Made by a program: the position numbers and the translations under genes. Of a stretch of 64,000 bases of DNA, positions 1-8,562 are shown in pieces. The notes under the pieces are model-generated. The model saw only the letters and a program-made list of their open reading frames with translations. It searched no databases and was not told the origin of the DNA. Numbering within the stretch: position 1 is the stretch's first letter; each line of letters opens with the position of its first letter. The stretch is from Palsa-147 sp049279675 (GTDB lineage Bacteria > Acidobacteriota > Terriglobia > Acidiferrales > UBA7541), in contig JBAPOP010000168.1 in the NCBI GenBank assembly GCA_049279675.1, positions 136,878 to 200,877 of the forward strand, in the 5' to 3' direction.

Positions 1-3000
1 GGTCGTAGTATTCCCGGCCGTCACCTGAATCGCGCCGGTGTTGTTGAGCGTTCCCACGGCGTATGTGTTGGTGTTGTTCGTGAGGGAGAAGGTGCCGACG
101 ATCGTGATCGCGCCATGTGTGCTCGCGTCGAGTATGACGTCATTGCCGCTGACCAAAGTTCCGAGAACACCGCTGTTGACGGTCGTCAGCGTTCCGCCCT
201 GAATGGTCGGACTGGACAGAAATTCGACCATCGAGCCACTGCCGTTTGAAGTGATGTGCGCTCCGGTGTTGTTGAAGGTCGCGCCGCCGACCAATTGCAA
301 CACGCCGCCGTTTGTCGCCTCCATCAAACCCTGGTTAGTAAGCGCAGATGGGTTTATGTACAACGCGTTCCCGGACAAGTTTGCGTTGATGATTCCGGCG
401 GCTCCATTGACGACAGCCAAGCCGTTGTAACCGATGTTTCCAGTTCCCTGGATTGTATTGTTGACGTTGGTGAGGGTGGTTGAGCCCACGTTTTGGTAGA
501 GGTAGGCGTTGCCTCCACCGCCCGTCGTGGACATCGACACTGTTCCGCCACCTGTCAGAGTCAGATTGCCATTCGTGATTAGAGCCGCGGTAGTGTTCCC
601 AGCGATCACCTGAATCACGCCGGTGTTGTTGAGCGTTCCCACGGCATAAGTGTTGGTGTTGTTCGTGATGGAATAGGTGCCAACGAGGGTAATCGCGCCG
701 TGAGTGCTGGCGTCGAGTGTTCCGCTATTTCCGCTAACCAAAGTTCCCAGAGCGCCGCCGCTGACAGTCGTCAGCGTTCCGCCCTGAATGATCGGGCTAG
801 AAAGAAATTCCACCATCGAACCGCTGCCGTTCGACGTGATGTGCGCTCCGGTGTTGTTGAAGGTCGCGCCGCCGACCAATTGCAGAACGCCGCCGTTCGT
901 CGCTTCCATCAAGCCTTGATTGGTCAGAGCGGTTGGATTTATGTACAACGCACTCCCTGACAAGTTTGCATTGATGATTCCGGCGGCTCCGTTGACGACA
1001 GCCAAGCCGTTGTAGCCAATGATTCCGGTTCCTTGGATTGTGTTGTTGACGTTGGTGAGGGTGGTCGAGCCGACGTTTTGATACACGTAGGCGCTGCCGC
1101 CGTTTCCCGTGGTGGCCATAGCCACCGTTCCGCCACCCGTCAGAGTCAAATTTCCATTCGTGATCAGAGCGGCGGTCGTGTTGTCGGCATTCACCTGAAT
1201 CACGCCGGTGTTGTTGAGAGTTCCCACGGCATAAGTGTTGGTGTTGTTCGTGATGGAATAGGTGCCAATGAGGGTAATCGCGCCGTGAGTGCTGGCGTCG
1301 AGTGTCCCGCCATTGCCGCTGACCAAAGTTCCGAGAGCACCGCCGTTGACGGTCGTCAGTGTTCCGCCCTGAATGATCGGGCTGGACAAAAATTCGACCA
1401 TCGAGCCGGTGCCGTTCGACGTGATGTGTGCTCCGGCGTTGTTGAAGGTTGCGCCGCCGACCAACTGCAGGACACCGCTGCTCGTCGCTTCCATCAATCC
1501 TTGGTTTGTAAGTCCGGCTACGCTCAGGTACAACGCGCCGGCTGGAGTATTCGCGTCCATCGTTCCAGCGGCTCCGTTGATTACGGTTAATCCGTTGTAG
1601 CCGATAATCCCCATTCCTTGGATCGAATTGTTGACGTTGGTAAGCGTCGAACCGCCGTTCTCGTAAATGTAAGCATTCCCCCCGGCGCCGGTCGTGGACA
1701 TCGTGAGCGTTCCGCCGCCTGTGAGGGCCACATTGCCGCTGATAATCAGCGCGGCAGTTGTGTTCGCGGCACTGATGAAAATCTGACCCGAGTTGGAAAT
1801 GTTGCCCGCGACGGTGAGGTTTGTGTTGTTGCTGATTGTGAGGCTGTCGCCAGTGTCGATATAGAGATTGCCCACGGTAATGGATTCATCGAGGGTGACC
1901 GCGGACGTTCCTGGCGTTCCATCGGCGATACACACGTTCGCGCCGCTAGCTGGAACGGAGCCGCCGACCCACATCGCCGGATTGCTCCAGTTGCCCGTTC
2001 CGCCGATCCAGTTTGTCGTCGCGCCCGTGCAGGCCGTCGCCCCGGTCAGAGTGAATGTCGCAGTAACAGTCGCGTCGGCCGTAATCGTGAATGCGCAAGT
2101 GGCGGCAGTGCCCGTGCACGCACCGCTCCACTGGACGAATCCCGAACCCGCACCCGGAGCCGCCGTCAATGTAATCTGTGTTCCGGTCGGGAAAGTTGCC
2201 GAGCACGTTGGTTCGCACGTGATTCCGGAAGGACTGCTGGCCACCGAACCGGCGCCGGAACCTGAAGCGCCAATATTAAGTGTGTACGCCGGTATCGCGC
2301 TTCCAGTGCCGGAAAGCGCCACGGATTGAATGCTGCCCGAAACGCCATATGAATTGTCAGTGAATACAAGTGCAGCGGCTTCGCCGCTCGTCGTCGTGGG
2401 AGTGAATACCACGAACACTGTGCATGAGGCACCGGGAGCCAGGGTATTGCCTTGCGAGCTACACGTGTCGCCAGAGCCTTCTGCGAAATCCGAACTATTC
2501 GCGCCGGTGAATCCATAAGAGAACGTCAGCGATGCTGCACCCTCGTTGACGAAATACGCTGTCTGCGCCGCGCTCGGTGTGTTTTGCGTCTGAGGGGCAA
2601 AGGTCAATGCGGGAGGAAAAGCAGTCGCAACCTGCGGAGCCACAAGAAATCCGTAAGCAGTGATCGTCCCAATGAGTGGACTGCTCTGCGCGCCCGTGCT
2701 CGCGGAAGTGCCGTCTTCACCATCAGTCGCGAAGGCATAGACGATATGAAATCCCGGCGTAAGCGGAGTGGCAACGGTCGCGCTGAAGGCCGCAGAATTC
2801 CCAGACGAAGTGCCTCGGAGTGCGGCCGTCCACGCGCCAGACCAACTATCGATTTGATACGCAAGATTGTCTGCAGCGGTGCCCGTCAGGCCATTCGTCG
2901 TAGTGAAACTGAATGACGGAGTTTCCGTTGCCGTTTGATTGTTAGCGAGCGCCGTGATAGTTGTCTGGAGCGCATTTGTTTGAACCTGCTGCTCGGCGAT

Positions 3001-5178
3001 GGCAGTGGCGTTAGCACTGTAATAGTTAACGACGTATGTATCATTCGTCACCGGATTTACGGCGACAGCAAACGATTGTTGCGCATTCGCGTCCGTGACG
3101 CCAAAAGCCGCGTTCGTCACTCCGTCAATCGCGGTCACGTTGCCGTCGTAATTAGCGACGTAAATCTTGTTTGTCGTCGGATTCACAGTAATCGCGTTGG
3201 GTGAAAGTAGGCTGGAGCTCGTAATCGTCGTCGTGCTATTCGTCGCGCCGTCGATGACGGTAACGCTTCCAGTCTCATTCCCCGCACCGGCGACATAAAT
3301 TTGATTCGTAATCGAATTGACCGCCAGGGCGACGGGAGAGTTCGATACCGTCACCGTCGTCGTAACTAAATTCGTGGCGCCGCTAATCACCGAAACACTC
3401 GAGCTGTCGGCATTCGCGACGTACACCGTGTTCGTTGCCGGATTCACCGCAATCGCCTGCGGATAAGTCCCCACGCCGATGGACGCCACATACGAACCCG
3501 TGGCGCCGTCGAATACGCTGACGCTGTCGCTGCCCGAGTTCGCGACGTATACCTGCCCCGTCGCAGGATTCACGGCTATGGCCGAGGGACCGAGCGCCGA
3601 CGGATCGAAAATTACGCTGACGTGATTGCTGTTCGCGGCGTTGATCACGGAGACGTTGTTCGTCGCACTATTCGCCGCGTAAATCGAGTTGGTCACGGGA
3701 TTCACAGCAATCGCTACCGGCTGCGATGTTTCCGGCGCCGTGATCGTAGTGACGTGATTGCTGTTCGCGGCGCTGATCGCCGTGATCGTGCCGCTCGTCT
3801 GGTCTGCGACGTAAATCGTGTTCGTCGCGGGATTCACGGCGATTGCCGTCGGGCCAATCGCGCTTGAGTCCGTTACAGTCGAGACGCTGTTGTTGTTCGC
3901 CGGATTGATCACCGTGACTGTGTGGCTGCCAGAACTGTCGTTGTTGGCCACGTACACTTCATTCGTAACCGGATTCACCGCAATCGCATTTGGGCTCGAA
4001 AACGATGAATCAGAGATCGAAGTGACCGTGTAGGTCGCGCCACTAATCACGGTGACGTTGGCGCTGCCGTTGTTCGCCACGTATGCCATGCCGGTAACAG
4101 GATTGACCGCGATCGCCACGGGATTCGTTCCCGCTGCCGGCGAAGTCGCAATGGTGTTCGTCGTTCCGTTGATGGCAGTGACGTTCGCACTTCCGTTGTT
4201 CGCAACGTATACCGTGTTCGTCAACAGATTCAGCGCGACGGCAATTGGGGCGCTCGCGCTCGGATCGGTGAGCGTGCCGGGAACATTGTTCGTCCCGTTA
4301 ATCACCGTGAGGTTGCCGCTGCCGTTATTCGCGACGTAAATCGTGTTGCTCACCGGATTCACGGCGACGGCGATCGGATTCGTTCCGGCAGCGATAGCAG
4401 TACCGGCAGTCGGCGGATTTGTATTTCCGTTGATGGGCGTGACGCTGCTGCCAGCGTTGTTCGCGACGTAAATCATGTTGGTCGCGGGATTCACGGCGAT
4501 TGCGACCGGATTCGCGCCGACGGAAATCGCGGTCTCCGCGGCCGGAGGATTTGCCGCCCCGTTGATGGGGGTCACGTTGTTGCTGCCATTGTTCGCGACG
4601 TAAATCATGTTGGTTGCGGGATTCACGGCGATTGCGACCGGATTCGCGCCGACGGAAATCGCGGTCCCCGCGGCCGGAGGATTTGCCGCTCCGTTGATGG
4701 GGGTCACGTTGTTGCTGCCATTGTTCGCGACGTAAATCATGTTGGTCGCGGGATTCACAGCGATAGCTGCCGGGCTCGTGCCGACGGGAATCGCAGTTCC
4801 GGCAGTTGGGGGATTCGCGGCTCCGTTGATGGGCGTGACGCTGTTGCTGCCCTTATTGGCGACGTAAATCATGTTCGTGACTGGGTTCACGGCCACAGCG
4901 ACAGGATCGCTGCCGACGGTGATAGTCGCTGTCACCAGGCCCGTGGCGCCGTTAATCACGCTCACGGTGCCGTCCGACGAATTGAGCACGTAGATCGTGT
5001 TTGTTAGTGGGTTTGTAGCTGCTGCCGCGGGGGCGGTGCCGACGTCTATCGTGCCTGTCACGCTTTGCGCGGATGCAAATGAACAAAATAGAAGGGCGGC
5101 GATGAAGACCAGAGCGGTCCTGGAGACAATGCGAAGCGCGCGTTCCCTCACTGAACATTCCCGAATGCGTGTAGGCAT
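1..5178 (-). CDS. Giant exported YVTN beta-propeller / repeat surface protein (C-terminus beyond window)
   Basis: One frame is open for 1726 codons from an ATG at 5178 to the window edge; I checked it line by line and found no in-frame stop. Residues 1-37 are a signal peptide (basic start, hydrophobic stretch, A-S-A-Q end). Residues ~40-710 hold about 16 blades of 43-44 residues with the core NPxTNxIYVAN, the YVTN/surface-layer propeller type. Residues ~845-965 resemble a choice-of-anchor (ASPM/SPD-2/Hydin) domain and ~973-1046 a divergent InlB-like domain (GSGxVxSSPSGI, then WSGACTG). From ~1046 on, the protein is G/N/T-rich and beta-helix-like, with a 195-residue tandem repeat. Family knowledge suggests a cell-surface or secreted adhesin-like protein; no enzyme domain is seen. 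The true C-terminus, and so the anchoring mode, is not visible. Confidence 0.88.
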   Translation of the reverse strand, partial: MPTRIRECSVRERALRIVSRTALVFIAALLFCSFASAQSVTGTIDVGTAPAAAATNPLTNTIYVLNSSDGTVSVINGATGLVTATITVGSDPVAVAVNPVTNMIYVANKGSNSVTPINGAANPPTAGTAIPVGTSPAAIAVNPATNMIYVANNGSNNVTPINGAANPPAAGTAISVGANPVAIAVNPATNMIYVANNGSNNVTPINGAANPPAAETAISVGANPVAIAVNPATNMIYVANNAGSSVTPINGNTNPPTAGTAIAAGTNPIAVAVNPVSNTIYVANNGSGNLTVINGTNNVPGTLTDPSASAPIAVALNLLTNTVYVANNGSANVTAINGTTNTIATSPAAGTNPVAIAVNPVTGMAYVANNGSANVTVISGATYTVTSISDSSFSSPNAIAVNPVTNEVYVANNDSSGSHTVTVINPANNNSVSTVTDSSAIGPTAIAVNPATNTIYVADQTSGTITAISAANSNHVTTITAPETSQPVAIAVNPVTNSIYAANSATNNVSVINAANSNHVSVIFDPSALGPSAIAVNPATGQVYVANSGSDSVSVFDGATGSYVASIGVGTYPQAIAVNPATNTVYVANADSSSVSVISGATNLVTTTVTVSNSPVALAVNSITNQIYVAGAGNETGSVTVIDGATNSTTTITSSSLLSPNAITVNPTTNKIYVANYDGNVTAIDGVTNAAFGVTDANAQQSFAVAVNPVTNDTYVVNYYSANATAIAEQQVQTNALQTTITALANNQTATETPSFSFTTTNGLTGTAADNLAYQIDSWSGAWTAALRGTSSGNSAAFSATVATPLTPGFHIVYAFATDGEDGTSASTGAQSSPLIGTITAYGFLVAPQVATAFPPALTFAPQTQNTPSAAQTAYFVNEGAASLTFSYGFTGANSSDFAEGSGDTCSSQGNTLAPGASCTVFVVFTPTTTSGEAAALVFTDNSYGVSGSIQSVALSGTGSAIPAYTLNIGASGSGAGSVASSPSGITCEPTCSATFPTGTQITLTAAPGAGSGFVQWSGACTGTAATCAFTITADATVTATFTLTGATACTGATTNWIGGTGNWSNPAMWVGGSVPASGANVCIADGTPGTSAVTLDESITVGNLYIDTGDSLTISNNTNLTVAGNISNSGQIFISAANTTAALIISGNVALTGGGTLTMSTTGAGGNAYIYENGGSTLTNVNNSIQGMGIIGYNGLTVINGAAGTMDANTPAGALYLSVAGLTNQGLMEATSSGVLQLVGGATFNNAGAHITSNGTGSMVEFLSSPIIQGGTLTTVNGGALGTLVSGNGGTLDASTHGAITLIGTYSITNNTNTYAVGTLNNTGVIQVNADNTTAALITNGNLTLTGGGTVAMATTGNGGSAYVYQNVGSTTLTNVNNTIQGTGIIGYNGLAVVNGAAGIINANLSGSALYINPTALTNQGLMEATNGGVLQLVGGATFNNTGAHITSNGSGSMVEFLSSPIIQGGTLTTVSGGALGTLVSGNSGTLDASTHGAITLVGTYSITNNTNTYAVGTLNNTGVIQVIAGNTTAALITNGNLTLTGGGTVSMSTTGGGGNAYLYQNVGSTTLTNVNNTIQGTGNIGYNGLAVVNGAAGIINANLSGNALYINPSALTNQGLMEATNGGVLQLVGGATFNNTGAHITSNGSGSMVEFLSSPTIQGGTLTTVNSGVLGTLVSGNDVILDASTHGAITIVGTFSLTNNTNTYAVGTLNNTGAIQVTAGNTTT
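22..1776 (-). repeat. Three tandem 585-bp coding repeats
   Basis: The landmark CACCTGAAT recurs at 22, 607 and 1192, an exact period of 585 bp (195 codons). Copies at 22-606 and 607-1191 are nearly identical over long stretches; the copy at 1192-1776 is more diverged, and a weak further unit follows towards 1900. The repeats keep frame inside the giant surface protein and encode beta-helix-like G/N/T-rich units. Confidence 0.85.
3010..5040 (-). repeat. About 16 propeller-blade repeats (period ~126-132 bp)
   Basis: The motif read on the plus strand as GCGACGTAAATC recurs roughly every 126-132 bp from about 3030 to 4990 and encodes the I-Y-V-A-N blade core. Blades at about 4480-4740 are almost identical at DNA level with an exact 132-bp shift, which implies recent duplication or gene conversion. 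Sixteen blades fit two 7-8-bladed propellers. Confidence 0.8.
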
Positions 5179-5233
5179 CTCATGCGGGACATTGGCTGTC
5201 ACCGGGCGATGAATTTTAGAAATTGTCATTGGC

Positions 5234-5261
5234 ACTTTACTCGCAGCGCCTCACGACGCAA
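5234..5261 (-). promoter_or_regulatory. Possible sigma70-type promoter of the surface protein
   Basis: On the minus strand TTGCGT (5261-5256) is followed after 16 bp by TAAAGT (5239-5234), about 56 bp upstream of the ATG at 5178. The match is moderate and made by eye. Confidence 0.3.
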
Positions 5262-5649
5262 GAGAAAACTGAATCTCGCAGCAACGACTTCCTAAGTATC
5301 CCGATTGCCGTCGCAATTTCCCTTGGACGGACATTCGTGGAGCTTCGACCACCAAAAAAGTCATCGGCTCGGCTGCGGTCTTGATCCCGATTTTCGCGTA
5401 CGATACCCAGTCATCGTGGCGTTGTATCGAGCCACCGCACCCCTGCGCAAATCACACGATGACGTCACCGTGAATAAAGCAAGTGGCCATCCATAGGCAA
5501 GTGCCTGTATTTAAATGTGTTAGCTCTTCAGCGGCTCGACGGCTCGGCAGAACAATGCTTAATTCAGGCAAGTTGATTCACATCCCAGAATGGAACCTTT
5601 CGCAATTGTTGAGTCGCGACATTTCTGGATTCGCCGGCAAGGAATCGGT

Positions 5650-5655
5650 TATAAC
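5650..5655 (+). promoter_or_regulatory. Possible -10 element of a leaderless ABC ATPase transcript
   Basis: TATAAC ends 8 nt before the ATG at 5664, so transcription would begin at or very near the start codon. A weak -35 (TGGATT) lies 18 bp upstream. No Shine-Dalgarno sequence precedes this ATG. Confidence 0.35.
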
Positions 5656-5663
5656 GGCTGTTC

Positions 5664-6476
5664 ATGTCTTCGCTCGCAATTGTTGTCGAGAACCTCAAAA
5701 AATACTTTCCTCCTGCGGTCGCGGGGTGGCGCGGATTTGTCCAGCCGTTTGGACGCGCGACCCTACCGGCTTTGCTGGGCGTGTCCTTCGACGTTGCGGC
5801 GGGCGAGGCCGTGGCCATTGTTGGTCCAAATGGCGCAGGGAAGTCCACGCTGCTGCGAATTCTCGCAACACTACTGATTCCGACGTCGGGCCGCGCGGAG
5901 CTTGGCGGCTTCGATCTTTCGCGCGATTCCGCGGGTGCGCGAAGCAAGCTCGGCTATTACACCGGCGGCGACGACGGATTCTACGGGCGCCTGAGCGCGC
6001 GTGAAAATCTGGAATTCTTTGCCGTCATGAACAATCAAGCAGGCCCGGAAGTTTCCCGCGAGATTCGTCGCATCGCGGAATGGATCGGCCTCGGCGATGC
6101 ACTCGACCGCCAGGTCCGCACGTTTTCCACCGGCATGACGCATCGCTTGGGGCTTGCTCGCGCGCTCTTGCACCGGCCGAGCGTCCTACTGCTGGATGAG
6201 CCGACACGAAGCCTCGATCCCATCGCTGCATCGGAATTTCGCCGGTTTCTGAAGAACGAACTCGTGGTCGCGCACGGCACCGCGCTTCTGTTTGCTTCGC
6301 ACACGTTGAGCGAAGTGGAGGAAATCGCCGATCGCGTGCTCGTGCTCGACTCCGGCCGGGTCGCGGCCTGCGATGCACCCGTGGAAATCGCTCGCGCGGC
6401 AGGCAATGTTTCCTTCGCCGACGCGATCGGCCGGCTGCTCGGCCATGATGGCTCGGCCAGGAAGTCGAAGACGTGA
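5664..6476 (+). CDS. ABC transporter ATP-binding protein
   Basis: A 270-residue ATPase of an ABC-2 type exporter that would hydrolyse ATP on the cytoplasmic face. Walker A GPNGAGKST lies at about residues 53-61, the signature region reads FSTGM, Walker B with its glutamate is VLLLDEP at ~174-180 followed by the D-loop, and the switch histidine is in FASHT. The N-terminal extension (residues 8-35) before the usual first strand is typical of NatA/CcmA-like exporters. The stop overlaps the GTG start of the permease gene, so the two are translationally coupled. The substrate cannot be told. Confidence 0.93.
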   Translation: MSSLAIVVENLKKYFPPAVAGWRGFVQPFGRATLPALLGVSFDVAAGEAVAIVGPNGAGKSTLLRILATLLIPTSGRAELGGFDLSRDSAGARSKLGYYTGGDDGFYGRLSARENLEFFAVMNNQAGPEVSREIRRIAEWIGLGDALDRQVRTFSTGMTHRLGLARALLHRPSVLLLDEPTRSLDPIAASEFRRFLKNELVVAHGTALLFASHTLSEVEEIADRVLVLDSGRVAACDAPVEIARAAGNVSFADAIGRLLGHDGSARKSKT

Positions 6477-7294
6477 ACACGAGGATGACGCTCCGGAAAA
6501 TTTTCGCGTTTTTCAGCCGCGACATCGCCATCGCAAAGACTTATCGCGGCGTTTTTATCTTGGAGCTGTTCGAAGCTTTGTTCGGAGTCGCGTCATTCTA
6601 TTACCTCTCGCGCTTCGTCGAGAGCGCGCAACTCCGGAAAGAGTTGCCCCAAGGCAGCAGTTACTTCGCGTTCGCTCTTGTCGGCTTTGCGTTTTTTGAC
6701 TACCTGAGTGTTTCGATCAGCGCATTTGATTCCAGCATCGAAAGCGCGCGGCATAATCGCACGCTCGAAGCTCTCCTCGTGACGCAGACACCGCTGTGGC
6801 TCATGCTCACCGGCTCCGCGATCTATCCTTTCGTTCTTTTCGTGATTCGGATGGTCGTCTACATCGCGTGGGGAGTGTTCTTGTTCGGATTTCCTCTGCA
6901 ATCCGTGAATTGGTTTGGGGCCGCGCTCGTTCTCGGGGCTTCGATACTTTCTCTGGTCGGTTTCGGTGTGTTCTCGGCGGCATATCTGATTCTCTTCAAG
7001 CGCGGCAATCCCGCGAAATGGCTCATCATCGGTCTCTCGGGGCTCGTTGGTGGATTGATGTACCCAGTTTCGATTCTGCCGCGGCCGCTGCAAATTCTTG
7101 CTCGGCTGATTCCGGTGAGCTATTCGCTTGACGGGATGCGCGCCGCGCTGCTGGGTGGCAGCGGATTGCGGGAACTCGCTCCGTCGATCGGAGCTCTCCT
7201 GCTATTTGCCGCCGTGCTGATTCCCGTTTCATTCGCATTTTTTTCCTGGGCGGTCCGCAGGACAAAGATTACCGGCACGCTCACACACTTGTGA
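6473..7294 (+). CDS. ABC-2 type transporter permease
   Basis: A 273-residue membrane protein with about six hydrophobic segments, the layout of ABC-2 exporters (NodJ/DrrB-like). It starts at a GTG whose last two bases lie in the stop region of the ATPase gene (GTGA overlap), so ATPase and permease form one exporter. The cytoplasmic stretch near residues 85-105 (S-I-E-S-A-R-H-N-R-T) resembles the coupling region that contacts the ATPase. The following aminotransferase gene hints at export of a sugar-containing or polyketide-like compound, but that is inference only. Confidence 0.88.
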   Translation: MNTRMTLRKIFAFFSRDIAIAKTYRGVFILELFEALFGVASFYYLSRFVESAQLRKELPQGSSYFAFALVGFAFFDYLSVSISAFDSSIESARHNRTLEALLVTQTPLWLMLTGSAIYPFVLFVIRMVVYIAWGVFLFGFPLQSVNWFGAALVLGASILSLVGFGVFSAAYLILFKRGNPAKWLIIGLSGLVGGLMYPVSILPRPLQILARLIPVSYSLDGMRAALLGGSGLRELAPSIGALLLFAAVLIPVSFAFFSWAVRRTKITGTLTHL

Positions 7295-7338
7295 AACTTG
7301 AGGCGCCCGGGATGTTGCAGTAGAGTTGAAAAGCGCTC

Positions 7339-8463
7339 ATGACTGTTCCTGCCACCACGGTCGTCCCGTATTTCGATCTCAAGGCGGAGTACGCGGCGCT
7401 CCGCGACGAAGTGCTGGCAGCGCTTGATCGGGTTTGCCGCAACGCGAGTTTCATTCTCGGCGAAGAGGTCGACGCTTTCGAAAGGCAGTTTGCGGCGCTC
7501 TGCGAAACGAAGCATTGCGTCGCTCTGAATTCAGGTACGAGCGCGCTTCATCTTGGCCTGCTGGCGCTCGGCGTTCAGCCGGGCGACGAAGTTATCACCA
7601 CGCCGAACACATTTCTCGCCACAGCCGAGGCCATCACGTATTGCGGCGCGCGTCCCGTGTTTGTCGACATTGACCCCGCCACGGCAAATATCGATCCGCG
7701 ACTCATCGAGCGTGCCATCACCCGCGAAACGAAGGCCATCGTCCCCGTTCATCTCTACGGCCGCGTGGCCGACATGGATCCAATTCTCGAAATTGCATCA
7801 CGCCGCCGGCTTGGCGTTCTCGAGGACGCGTGCCAGGCGCATGGTGCTCGTTATCGCGGCAGGCGCGCTGGAAGCCTGAGCCAAGCGGCGGCGTTCAGCT
7901 TTTATCCCACGAAGAACCTCGGCGCGTATGGCGAAGGCGGAGCTGTGACGACGAACGACGATCGCATCGCGCAATTCGCCCGTGCTGCGCGCACTCACGG
8001 GCAGACCGGCCGCTACGAACACGAATTTGTCGGATACAACTACCGCATGGAAGGATTTCAGGGCGCGGTCCTACAAGTGAAACTGAAACATTTTGCGGAG
8101 GCCAGCGCGCAGCGCCAGGAAATTGCGCAGGCGTATCGCCGGTTGCTTGCGGGGGCGCGACTTCATTTGCCGGTCGACGATCCGCGCGACGAGTGCGCGT
8201 ATCACCTTTTCGTGGTCTACGTGGATCGCCGCGATGAAGTCCGCAGCCAACTTGCCGATCGGGGGATTGAAACTGCCGTTCATTATCCGCGCCCGCTTCA
8301 TCTCCAGCCGGCGTTCGCCGGCTGCGGCGTGCCGCGGGGAACTTTGCCCCAGTCTGAGCGCGCCTGCGATCGAGTCATCAGCTTGCCGTTCTTTCCGGGT
8401 TTGCTTTCCGAGCAGGTCGAGTACGTCGCCAATTCGCTTCGCGAAATCGTCGGCACTAATTAA
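7339..8463 (+). CDS. DegT/DnrJ/EryC1/StrS-family PLP-dependent aminotransferase
   Basis: A 374-residue fold-type I aminotransferase of the sugar aminotransferase family, which transfers an amino group from glutamate or glutamine to a keto-sugar nucleotide. Seen are LNSGTSALHLGL (cofactor phosphate contacts), the aspartate in VLEDACQAHGA, and the Schiff-base lysine K192 in FSFYPTKNLGAYGEGG. The family's C-terminal YHLF and HYPRPLHLQPAF motifs are also present. It lies 44 bp after the ABC exporter genes on the same strand and ends just before a hairpin terminator, so it probably belongs to one unit with them. Its sugar product is unknown. Confidence 0.92.
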   Translation: MTVPATTVVPYFDLKAEYAALRDEVLAALDRVCRNASFILGEEVDAFERQFAALCETKHCVALNSGTSALHLGLLALGVQPGDEVITTPNTFLATAEAITYCGARPVFVDIDPATANIDPRLIERAITRETKAIVPVHLYGRVADMDPILEIASRRRLGVLEDACQAHGARYRGRRAGSLSQAAAFSFYPTKNLGAYGEGGAVTTNDDRIAQFARAARTHGQTGRYEHEFVGYNYRMEGFQGAVLQVKLKHFAEASAQRQEIAQAYRRLLAGARLHLPVDDPRDECAYHLFVVYVDRRDEVRSQLADRGIETAVHYPRPLHLQPAFAGCGVPRGTLPQSERACDRVISLPFFPGLLSEQVEYVANSLREIVGTN

Positions 8464-8513
8464 TAAGACCGAGTCGCCAAATCAAACTCAATTTCCTTTC
8501 GGATAAAAACAAA

Positions 8514-8540
8514 AAGGGACAGGCACGAGGCCTGTCCCTT
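8514..8540 (-). terminator. Intrinsic terminator shared by convergent genes
   Basis: A perfect 10-bp stem (AAGGGACAGG / CCTGTCCCTT) with a 7-nt loop sits between the convergent aminotransferase and PilZ/coiled-coil genes. On the minus strand the stem is followed by a T-rich run (TTTTGTTTTTATCC), so it terminates the minus-strand gene well. On the plus strand the T-run is poor. Confidence 0.75.
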
Positions 8541-8562
8541 GAAAAATTAGCCTTCCGAAAAT

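Larger units (their letters stand above)
5179..5663. other. Divergent intergenic region
   Basis: This 485-bp stretch lies between the start of the giant surface protein (minus) and the ABC ATPase (plus). Open frames in it have no recognisable protein and unlikely composition. It holds only possible promoters for both sides; no RNA gene or repeat was seen. Confidence 0.5.

Noticed and set aside
1033..1590. A 185-codon plus-strand frame (and similar ones up to 5200)
   Set aside because: They are exact antisense shadows of the repeats of the giant minus-strand protein, whose frame is open through the whole region and has a signal peptide and known repeat motifs.
4480..4760. Regular near-identical ~132-bp repeats that might suggest a CRISPR or satellite array
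   Set aside because: They are in frame and encode NPxTNxIYVAN propeller blades; there are no short identical repeats separated by unique spacers.
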